Assembly (NCBI GenBank): GCA_044507695.1
Contig: JBIQJD010000019.1
Location: 1-59,791 of the forward strand
DNA: 59,791 nucleotides
Source of the DNA: JBIQJD01 sp044507695
Lineage (GTDB): Bacteria > Bacteroidota > Ignavibacteria > Ignavibacteriales > Ignavibacteriaceae
Direction: 5' to 3'
The stretch's first letter is position 1. Each line of letters starts with the position of its first letter. Both the position numbers and the translations under genes were made by a program. Below, one piece after another: positions 44,601 to 51,351 of this stretch. The notes below the pieces were generated by a model. That model was given only the letters and a program-made list of their open reading frames with translations. It was not told where the DNA came from and searched no databases.

Positions 44601-45447
44601 CTTCAGATTTTATGAATTTAAGAACATCTACTTCAGCTTCTTTAAGTCTCTCAATATCCTCTTCAGAAAGCACACTATCTTTTGTAAGGAAAATTTCTCC
44701 TGTAGACATATCAAACACATCGCTGGCAATTACCCTGCCTATGTATTCTTCAATCTTAACCTTTTTAACCTTTACTTCTTCAACAAGATTGAACAGATTC
44801 AGTATTTGTTCATCTGATGCATAATCAAGCGCACGTAATAAAGTAGTAGCAGGGAATTTTTTTCTTCTATCGATATAAACATACATTACATGGTTGATAT
44901 CTGTAGCAAATTCAACCCATGAACCACGCAGAGGGATAATTCTTGCGGAATAGATAGGAGTTCCGTTTGGATGAACAGTTTGTGCAAATGCAACACCGGG
45001 TGAACGGTGCAGCTGTGAAACCACAACTCTTTCGGCACCATTAATTATAAACGTACCTTTTTCAGTCATGAAAGGAAGATTGCCGAGGTATACTTCCTGT
45101 TCAACGCTGTTTACAAAATCTTCAGTCTCAGGGTCTTTGGTCGAAAGCCTGAGTTTTCCTTTAAGAGGTGCGGCATATGTTAAACCTCTTTCAAGACATT
45201 CCTGAACTGAATATCTTGGTTTTTCAATGTAATACTCCATGAAATCCAGGCGGTAATTTTCTTTATTATCGAAGATAGGGAAATTTGTATTAAAGACTTG
45301 CTGAAGCCCTTTATTTTCCCTTTTGCCCGGTGCTGTTTTTAATTGAACAAATTCTTCAAATGAATCTGTCTGTATACTCAGCAAATCGGGAGCTTCAATT
45401 ACGGAAGGAATTTTACCGAAGGAGATTCTTTTATTATTGTTATCCAA
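41683..45447 (-). CDS. rpoB: RNA polymerase beta subunit
   Basis: The 1254-residue subunit is the second half of the catalytic cleft. The rifampicin region ([20 protein letters not shown] and [13 protein letters not shown]) is of wild-type form. [20 protein letters not shown] and [20 protein letters not shown] are typical C-terminal motifs. It starts with a GGAGG Shine-Dalgarno and follows rplL across 159 bases that hold an attenuator-like hairpin. Confidence 0.99.
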   Translation of the reverse strand: [1254 protein letters not shown]

Positions 45448-45519
45448 TTTAATCCTCCAATTATTTTCAATTTCTGAATCTTAACTGCACGCACATGTAA
45501 CATCGATAGCAGAAAATAT

Positions 45520-45560
45520 AAAAAGCGATAAGACGGACTTCACCGACTTATCACTTTTTT
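45520..45560 (-). terminator. Attenuator-like hairpin between rplL and rpoB
   Basis: On the minus strand AAAAGTGATAAG (45558-45547 region) pairs with CTTATCGCTTTT (45532-45521), extended inward by CGG/CCG across one mismatch and ending in five T. Partial termination here would lower rpoBC relative to L7/L12, as known in other bacteria. Confidence 0.8.
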
Positions 45561-45606
45561 GAAAAATGCGATTTACGAATCTTAATATGATATATGTATA
45601 ATCTAA

Positions 45607-45987
45607 TTATTTTATTTCTACAGTAGCGCCAGCTTCTTCAAACTCTTTCTTAAGTTTTTCAGCTTCGTCTTTTGAGATGCCTTCTTTTACTGTTTTAGGA
45701 GCACCATCAACCAAATCTTTAGCTTCTTTAAGACCTAAACCAGTATGCGCTCTGACAACTTTAATAACGTTAATCTTTTTATCACCTGCTGACGCAAGAA
45801 TCACATCGAATTCGGTTTTCTCTTCGGCCGGAGCTGCTGCGCCTGCTGCCGGGGCACCGCCGCCGGCAACCATAACCGGTGCTGCTGCAGTTACACCAAA
45901 CTCATCTTCTAAAGCTTTCTTTAATTCAGATGCTTCTAAAAGTGATAACTCTTTTATTTTGTCAACTATTTCTGATACTTTTGACAT
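45607..45987 (-). CDS. rplL: 50S ribosomal protein L7/L12
   Basis: L7/L12 forms the flexible stalk that recruits GTPase factors. The 126-residue protein has the N-terminal dimer domain (VDKIKELSLLEASELKKAL), an Ala/Gly/Pro hinge, and the C-terminal domain with KINVIKVVRAHTGLGLKEAK and LVDGAPKTVKEG. It follows rplJ. Confidence 0.98.
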   Translation of the reverse strand: MSKVSEIVDKIKELSLLEASELKKALEDEFGVTAAAPVMVAGGGAPAAGAAAPAEEKTEFDVILASAGDKKINVIKVVRAHTGLGLKEAKDLVDGAPKTVKEGISKDEAEKLKKEFEEAGATVEIK

Positions 45988-46029
45988 TTTCTTTTATCTC
46001 CTGATTAAATTTTTTGTTCCTGTTTAAAA

Positions 46030-46551
46030 TTACGCTGCCTTTTTCTTTGCGATCTCATCAACAACACTGACAAGATCTCTGAAAACGGCATTGATAGCAC
46101 CAACTATTCCCGATGCCGGTGATTGTATGCTTCCTAAAATTCCTGCAATAATTTCATTCTTAGATGGTAATGTAGCCAGTTCATTTAAACGGCTGCCATC
46201 GTAATATTGATCTTCTATATAGCAGGCTTTTAAAGAAAGCTTTTGTTTGGAATCGAAATACTTCTTAATGATTTTTGCCGGTGCAACCGGGTTATCAGAA
46301 GTAAATGCATATCCAGTCATTCCAACAAGATGGTCCGCAAGTTTATCGTATTTACCTGATTCTTCAATTGCGCGTTTGAACAAAGTATTTTTGATTACTT
46401 TATACTTAACGCCTTCTTTACGGAATTCATTCCGGATTTCATTAATATCGCTTACAGAAATTCCGTTATAATCGGTAAGATATACTGCAGATGATTGTTC
46501 AATCATTTCCCTTACTTGTGAAACGATGTCTGCTTTTTCAGTTTTGTTCAT
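46030..46551 (-). CDS. rplJ: 50S ribosomal protein L10
   Basis: L10 anchors the L7/L12 dimers to the ribosome. The 173-residue protein has SSAVYLTDYNGISVSDINEI, RNEFRKEGVKYKVIKNTLFK, and a C-terminal helix for L12 dimers. In many bacteria the L10-L12 complex binds the leader of its own mRNA; the 130-base gap before it could hold that leader. Confidence 0.97.
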   Translation of the reverse strand: MNKTEKADIVSQVREMIEQSSAVYLTDYNGISVSDINEIRNEFRKEGVKYKVIKNTLFKRAIEESGKYDKLADHLVGMTGYAFTSDNPVAPAKIIKKYFDSKQKLSLKACYIEDQYYDGSRLNELATLPSKNEIIAGILGSIQSPASGIVGAINAVFRDLVSVVDEIAKKKAA

Positions 46552-46555
46552 TTTA

Positions 46556-46680
46556 TTACCATACCAGATTTTTAATTAATCGAGTCGACCCTATTATTAA
46601 GGGACAGTTTTGAAGCATTTGTTTTGAGTGCGTAAACTTTAGTTGAATTATTGCTCCCTGCATCAAGAGAGCAATTAAAA
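46556..46680 (-). promoter_or_regulatory. Putative L10 leader upstream of rplJ
   Basis: The gap between rplA and rplJ can form a hairpin TTGCTCTC/GGGAGCAA near its 5' end on the minus strand and a second with CCC-TTAATAATA-GGG near its 3' end. Its position and folded nature agree with an autoregulatory L10 leader, but the kink-turn motif was not confirmed. Confidence 0.4.
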
Positions 46681-46683
46681 TAA

Positions 46684-47376
46684 TTAATGTGCAACTTCTT
46701 CCTTGTTGATCTTTAAACCCGGTCCCATCGTACTTGAAAGATAAAGGCTTTTAACATACTGGCCTTTAGCGGAAGCAGGTTTCAACTTAATTATGGTATT
46801 AAGAAAAGCTTTTGCATTTTCCTCAAGCTTTTCAGCTTCAAAATTAAGCTTGCCTAAAGATGTATGAACAATACCGGTTTTTTCAACACGGAATTCAATC
46901 TTACCGGCTTTCACTTCTTTTACTGCTTTGCCAACATCCATTGTTACGGTACCGCTTTTAGGATTTGGCATTAAACCTTTTGGTCCGAGTACTCTTCCCA
47001 GCTTTCCTAATTCACCCATTGAATCCGGTGTAGCGATAATTACATCAACATCAGCCCAGCCGCCTTTAATTTGCTCAAGGTATTCTTCGAAACCGGCATA
47101 ATCTGCACCTGCATCAAGTGCCTCCTGAGCTTTTGCGCCTTTGGCAATAACAAGAACACGTACCTGTTTTCCGGTTCCATGAGGAAGAGAAACTGTTCCT
47201 CTTACCATCTGATCGGCATGACGGGGATCTACACCGAGACGTATCGCGCAGTCAAGTGATTCAACAAATTTTACTTTTGAAACCTCTTTTAATTTCTTTA
47301 TGGCTTCAAGAAGTGAATATTCCTGTGTTGTATCGGCTTGTTCAAGGATTGCTTTATTTCTTTTTGTTTTTTGCAT
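46684..47376 (-). CDS. rplA: 50S ribosomal protein L1
   Basis: L1 forms the mobile stalk at the E site and often represses rplKA. The 230-residue protein has VKFVESLDCAIRLGVDPRHA, RGTVSLPHGTGKQVRVLVIA and GPKGLMPNPKSGTVT. It lies between rplK and rplJ. Confidence 0.98.
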   Translation of the reverse strand: MQKTKRNKAILEQADTTQEYSLLEAIKKLKEVSKVKFVESLDCAIRLGVDPRHADQMVRGTVSLPHGTGKQVRVLVIAKGAKAQEALDAGADYAGFEEYLEQIKGGWADVDVIIATPDSMGELGKLGRVLGPKGLMPNPKSGTVTMDVGKAVKEVKAGKIEFRVEKTGIVHTSLGKLNFEAEKLEENAKAFLNTIIKLKPASAKGQYVKSLYLSSTMGPGLKINKEEVAH

Positions 47377-47403
47377 TTTCTATACCATCATCTTGAAATT
47401 TAA

Positions 47404-47829
47404 TTAATCTTCTACAGTAATGCCCATGCTTCTTGCGGTGCCAGCAACCATACTCATTGCATGATCAATATCGTAGGCATTCAAATCCGGCATCTTCATT
47501 TGAGCAATTTCTTTAACCTGTGCTTTTGAAACTTTTGCTACCTTGGTTCTGTTTGGCTCAGCAGAACCACTTTCAATTTTTGCGGCTTTTTTAAGAAGAA
47601 CTGCAGCAGGCGGGGTTTTGGTAATAAAAGTAAAAGATTTATCAGAATAAACAGTAATAACAACAGGAATGATCAATCCATCCTTATCGCTGGTTTTGGC
47701 GTTAAACTGTTTACAAAACTCCATAATGTTAACGCCTTTTTGACCAAGCGCCGGTCCAACAGGTGGAGAGGGATTGGCTTTTCCAGCCGGAATTTGAAGC
47801 TTAATATAACCTGATATTTTTTTAGCCAT
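47404..47829 (-). CDS. rplK: 50S ribosomal protein L11
   Basis: L11 forms the GTPase-associated centre and is the thiostrepton target and RelA contact. The 141-residue protein has IKLQIPAGKANPSPPVGPAL, GQKGVNIMEFCKQFNAKT and MVAGTARSMGITVED. It follows nusG. Confidence 0.98.
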   Translation of the reverse strand: MAKKISGYIKLQIPAGKANPSPPVGPALGQKGVNIMEFCKQFNAKTSDKDGLIIPVVITVYSDKSFTFITKTPPAAVLLKKAAKIESGSAEPNRTKVAKVSKAQVKEIAQMKMPDLNAYDIDHAMSMVAGTARSMGITVED

Positions 47830-47856
47830 AATATTTACCTATCGAATGAATCTAAA

Positions 47857-48393
47857 TTATTTTTCTAATTCTGCCTGAACGAAATCAATTTCTACAGGTG
47901 TTTTTCTTCCAAAAATTGAAACCATTACTTTAATTTTCATTTTTTCTTCGTTCACTTCCTGAATGGTTCCGCTGAAATTATTGAATGGACCATCAATAAT
48001 TTTCACCACGTCTCCTGTACGGAACATGGTCTCCATTCTTTCACTGCTCTCATCCTGAGTAATCCTGCCTACTATCCGTTTAACTTCCTCCGGCTGTAAA
48101 GGATTAGGATTGTTTCTTGTTCCAAGGAATCCCATAACAGAAGGAGTATTTAAAATGAATTCCTTAACCTGATTATCAAGATCAGCCTGAACCAAAATGT
48201 AACCCGGAAAGAAATTTTTTGTTTTACTTTTCTTCTTACCATCCTTAACTTCAAATACCTTTTCCATCGGAACGAGAATTTCCTGAATTTTTGCACGCAG
48301 CTTTTCGTTGTCATGCAGTTCGGCTTCAAGAAGATTTTTCACCTTATTCTCATGACCTGAAAAAGTTCTTACCACATACCATTTTAAATCCAT
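47857..48393 (-). CDS. nusG: Transcription termination/antitermination factor NusG
   Basis: NusG binds RNA polymerase and links it to Rho or to the leading ribosome. The 178-residue protein has an NGN domain (KWYVVRTFSGHENKVKNLLE; FFPGYILVQADL; VMGFLGTRNNPNPL) and a KOW domain (GDVVKIIDGPFNNFSGTIQE). It follows secE. Confidence 0.98.
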   Translation of the reverse strand: MDLKWYVVRTFSGHENKVKNLLEAELHDNEKLRAKIQEILVPMEKVFEVKDGKKKSKTKNFFPGYILVQADLDNQVKEFILNTPSVMGFLGTRNNPNPLQPEEVKRIVGRITQDESSERMETMFRTGDVVKIIDGPFNNFSGTIQEVNEEKMKIKVMVSIFGRKTPVEIDFVQAELEK

Positions 48394-48404
48394 ATTCTCT
48401 GAAC

Positions 48405-48587
48405 CTAAAAAATTCCTTTAAATAATTGTGTAACAGCCATATCGATAATGTAGGTAAAGGCAGCAATGATAAGACAAACAACAATAACAACAGTAGTTGA
48501 ATCTTTTAATTCTTCTTTTGTTGGCCAGGTAACTTTTTTCATTTCCTTTACAACATCATTAAAAAAGCCGATTATTTTTTCTTTCAT
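48405..48587 (-). CDS. secE: Protein translocase subunit SecE
   Basis: The 60-residue protein has an amphipathic helix with EMKKVTWPTKEELKDST and one membrane helix (VVIVVCLIIAAFTYIIDMAV). It clamps SecY in the translocon. It lies between tRNA-Trp and nusG, the standard order. Confidence 0.97.
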   Translation of the reverse strand: MKEKIIGFFNDVVKEMKKVTWPTKEELKDSTTVVIVVCLIIAAFTYIIDMAVTQLFKGIF

Positions 48588-48616
48588 AACCCTTGAATAT
48601 TAGATTGATAAGGCAG

Positions 48617-48689
<73 letters not shown>

Positions 48690-48698
48690 AGCAAAAAA

Positions 48699-48848
48699 TT
48701 ATTTTGTTTCTTTATGAATAGTGTGCTTTTTGTCCCAACGGCAGTACTTTTTATACTCAACTCTGCCGGCATGAAGTCTTTTGTTTTTGGTTGTAGTGTA
48801 ATTTCTTCTTTTACACTCTGTGCACTCTAAAGTTATAATATCTCTCAT
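48699..48848 (-). CDS. rpmG: 50S ribosomal protein L33
   Basis: The 49-residue protein starts MRDIITLECTECKRRNYTTT and ends DKKHTIHKETK. Zinc-binding L33 has two CxxC pairs. Here the first (CTEC) is intact, but the second has one Cys in KYCRWDKKH, with Asp where the fourth ligand would be. It lies between tRNA-Thr and tRNA-Trp, where tuf is found in many bacteria. Confidence 0.95.
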   Translation of the reverse strand: MRDIITLECTECKRRNYTTTKNKRLHAGRVEYKKYCRWDKKHTIHKETK

Positions 48849-48933
48849 AATTTTTTACTTGTTAGTTATACTCTCTGAAAGCCGGAACTCGATCATTATT
48901 ATAGTTTCTGAAATGTCTTATTAAACGGAATAG

Positions 48934-49006
<73 letters not shown>

Positions 49007-49020
49007 AGCTTTAATGCTGT

Positions 49021-49107
49021 GAGCGGGAGACGGGACTCTTCCGAAGGAATCCCTTTGGGAGAACCCGCGAGACCATCCCAGCTTTCCGGGATATCAGCCA
49101 ACTGCAT
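49021..49107 (-). pseudogene. tRNA-like element with a 22-bp insertion in the T loop
   Basis: On the minus strand the 3' half copies the tRNA-Gly at 49237: GCGGGTTC, then GAGTCCCGTCTCCCGCTC. Between TTC and GAG of the T loop sit 22 extra bases (49039-49060) made of two tiny hairpins, TCCCAAAGGGA and TTCCTTCGGAA. The 5' half has CAGTTGGCT of the D arm and a stem ATCCC/GGGAT, but no partner for the CTCCCGC acceptor strand. It cannot fold as a normal tRNA and is either a decayed tRNA or a tRNA-derived repeat. Confidence 0.7.
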
Positions 49108-49236
49108 TTCTAATCTTAAAAAATCATTCAATGATTCGTAGAGATTTCAAATTCTTTCCCGCTTAACACTTCTTTTTACGTCTCAAACTTTTCAGTATGA
49201 ATAAGAACTTAGAATGAATACTTCCGTAACTTTTTG

Positions 49237-49310
49237 AGCGGGAGACGGGACTCGAACCCGCGACCAACAGCTTGGAAGGCTGTGACTCTAGCCAACTGAG
49301 TTACTCCCGC
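49237..49310 (-). tRNA. tRNA-Gly (anticodon TCC)
   Basis: The 74-base cloverleaf has acceptor GCGGGAG/CTCCCGC, D stem ACTC/GAGT, anticodon stem ACAGC/GCTGT with loop CTTCCAA, T stem GCGGG/CCCGT with loop TTCGAGT, and discriminator T. CCA is not encoded. Confidence 0.97.
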
Positions 49311-49397
49311 AGTTTTTTAATTTCAACATTTAAAGAACAAAAAATAAGGGAATCAATACCATAAGGATGTTCCCTCTTTACGTCCATTCATCATGTG

Positions 49398-49481
49398 TGG
49401 GCGGCGAGGGATTCGAACCCCCAAAGGCGTCAGCCAACGGATTTACAGTCCGCCCCGGCTCTCCAACTCCGGCGTCCGCCC
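49398..49481 (-). tRNA. tRNA-Tyr (anticodon GTA)
   Basis: The 84-base class II tRNA has acceptor GGGCGGA/GCCGCCC (the last pair is A-G), anticodon stem GCGGA/TCCGT with loop CTGTAAA, a long variable arm, T stem GGGGG/CCCTC with loop TTCGAAT, and discriminator A. It is the first gene of the tRNA-secE-nusG-rplKAJL transcript. Confidence 0.96.
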
Positions 49482-49499
49482 GTTTTTAGAAACGAGCAA

Positions 49500-49531
49500 C
49501 AAATATATTTCTAAACTACTAAAAATGCAAA
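49500..49531 (-). promoter_or_regulatory. Promoter of the tRNA-Tyr / secE / rpoBC transcript
   Basis: On the minus strand TTTG (49531-49528) is followed after 20 bases by TATATTTG (49507-49500), an exact match to the Bacteroidota consensus TTTG-N19-21-TAnnTTTG. The -7 box ends 19 bases before the tRNA-Tyr start. Confidence 0.85.
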
Positions 49532-49662
49532 TAGAATAATTATAATTATGGTATATAATAACAGATTTCTGACGTTGATGGCAGCGTTAAGATTACATTT
49601 ATTATTTTTAAATCTATTTGTATCAAGAATTTTAATTAATTGCCACTTCATCCCTCTTACGC

Positions 49663-49697
49663 AAAAAAAATAAGCTGCAATTGCTTGCAGCTTATTT
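49663..49697 (-). terminator. Terminator of the cohesin-dockerin gene
   Basis: Stem AAATAAGCTGCAA (49668-49680) / TTGCAGCTTATTT (49685-49697), four-base loop, then a run of T on the minus strand to 49663. Confidence 0.9.
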
Positions 49698-49741
49698 CTA
49701 GAACTTATAAAAATTCAGCGGGGTATAGATATATGAAGATA

Positions 49742-51142
49742 TTATTTCATCAGAATCATTTTCATTGATTTAACATTGTCTCCTGAAGTAACCCTGTAAA
49801 TATAGGTTCCGTTGGAAATTTTTTGATTCTCGTTATTGTCTCCGTTCCAATTAATGGAATGGAAGCCCGGATTCATTTCCTTGTTAACCAATGTTTTTAC
49901 TTCTTCACCTAGAGAGTTGTAAATCTTAACACTTACAAAAGATGCTTCCGGTAAACTGAAGTTAATAGTTGTTGTTGGATTAAAAGGATTCGGATAATTC
50001 TGTGCAACTTCAAATGATTGAGGAAGCAGGTCAGTATCCTCTGCTGCTGTTGGAGAGAAAGATACTACAGGACCCTGTTGTTCATCACCATCATTTATCC
50101 TGAATGTGCTGGTAACAGTTACATCACCTGCTGATCCGTCTTTCAACCTGAAATTAACCCTGCCTGCTGTAAAATCTTCTTCTGCATAGCTGAAAGACGC
50201 ATAGGTAAACCTGGCAATACCCGGTGCAACTTCTTTTGCAAAAATAAATTTACCTTCTGATTGAATATCGGATGAAAAATCTTCAAAGCTTATTTTGGTA
50301 GGATCATATCTGAATTCAACTTCAGCAGAGATAACATTTTCAGCATTCTTTATTTCAATAGGTACTGTAACAACATTATCTGTTTTTTCTGTATCAAATT
50401 CTAATGATGCAACATTGTTAGGTATGTATTGAATGTTATGATGATAATGACCAAGTGTTATATAAAGATTTATCTGAACAACATCCCAAATATCAACATT
50501 GGAATCTAAATCTGCATCTGCATTAATATATGCCTGTCCCGTTAATGTAACGCCATAATACAGATGATAAATTATTGCTACTACATCTTTAATATCAACT
50601 ACATAATCAAGATTAGCATCTCCGCGAACATCGGAAATACCAACAGGATGGGTGTAAACTATTGATCCGGGATTTATTGCGCTGAATGACCCGGAGATTG
50701 AAAATGCAGACCAATCATTCAGATTTCCTGTCACTAGAGCAAAACCCGGATTGGTATCTACAATATCAAAATGGAGATAGAAAAGTATTCCATCACTGCT
50801 GATAGGATTACTTCCAACTCCTTGTATTTCAACTTCACCTGCAGTACCGGTTGGCCATGCAATTACTGCCCAGCCATTACTGTAAGTAAGTGTCCCCGGA
50901 GCAATAGAAATTGCCCTGAATTTTAATTTACCCGGATCAAAATGAAATTTGCCCTGAAGCAAGGTTTTCATTGAAAAAGGTCCGGTAACATCAAGCTCAA
51001 CAGGAATGGTAACACGTGTACCTGTATATCCTGCGGTAGAGCCAATGTTAATCTGTGCGGATTGTGCGAATGCTGCCGAATTGTCTACCCACAAAAACGG
51101 CAATAAAAGCATTAAAACTGAAAGTTTTATCAATGCTTTCAT
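49742..51142 (-). CDS. Secreted cohesin-dockerin-cohesin protein with C-terminal sorting domain
   Basis: The start at 51142 (MKALIKLSVLMLLLPFLW) is chosen because GGAGGGA lies seven bases upstream; a GTG at 51157 would overlap that site. The 466-residue protein has a signal peptide ending near AFAQ. A cohesin-like beta domain follows (INIGSTAGYTGTRVTIPVEL; GKFHFDPGKLKFRAI). A dockerin-like pair of Ca-binding loops comes next (GDANLDYVVDIKDVV and DADLDSNVDIWDVV). A second cohesin-like domain has EVEFRYDPTKISFEDF. The C-terminal sorting module is NYPNPFNPTTTINFSL to the final ILMK. The sorting module predicts type IX-like secretion to the cell surface. The cohesin and dockerin parts could assemble with themselves or with other proteins. 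Ligand unknown. Confidence 0.82.
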   Translation of the reverse strand: MKALIKLSVLMLLLPFLWVDNSAAFAQSAQINIGSTAGYTGTRVTIPVELDVTGPFSMKTLLQGKFHFDPGKLKFRAISIAPGTLTYSNGWAVIAWPTGTAGEVEIQGVGSNPISSDGILFYLHFDIVDTNPGFALVTGNLNDWSAFSISGSFSAINPGSIVYTHPVGISDVRGDANLDYVVDIKDVVAIIYHLYYGVTLTGQAYINADADLDSNVDIWDVVQINLYITLGHYHHNIQYIPNNVASLEFDTEKTDNVVTVPIEIKNAENVISAEVEFRYDPTKISFEDFSSDIQSEGKFIFAKEVAPGIARFTYASFSYAEEDFTAGRVNFRLKDGSAGDVTVTSTFRINDGDEQQGPVVSFSPTAAEDTDLLPQSFEVAQNYPNPFNPTTTINFSLPEASFVSVKIYNSLGEEVKTLVNKEMNPGFHSINWNGDNNENQKISNGTYIYRVTSGDNVKSMKMILMK

Positions 51143-51208
51143 AGTGAGTCCCTCCACTTATGATTGAATATATTAAAGAACTAAAAATTCACCCTTTATA
51201 TTTAACAC

Positions 51209-51239
51209 CAAAAATATTTCTTTCTTTTTAACATATTAA
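51209..51239 (-). promoter_or_regulatory. Possible promoter of the cohesin-dockerin gene
   Basis: On the minus strand TATTTTTG (51216-51209) matches TAnnTTTG exactly. TTA lies 20 bases upstream where TTG is expected. The leader would be about 60 bases. Confidence 0.4.
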
Positions 51240-51298
51240 TGGCAATTCTACCATTATTTGATTTCTATCGATAAGCACCTGTATAAACCCGATTAAAT

Positions 51299-51329
51299 GC
51301 AAAAGTCATGCATAAAACATGGCTTTTGC
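51299..51329 (-). terminator. Terminator hairpin after the beta-helix/FnIII gene
   Basis: Stem GCAAAAGTCATG (51299-51310) / CATGGCTTTTGC (51318-51329) with one G-T pair and a seven-base loop, 22 bases after the stop. The T run is inside the stem, so termination may be partial. Confidence 0.7.
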
Positions 51330-51351
51330 AAATCAGATTTTAACTTGATTA

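Noticed and set aside
49021..49107. Functional tRNA with an intron
   Set aside because: The 5' acceptor strand is missing and the insertion is in the T loop, where known bacterial tRNA introns are not found.
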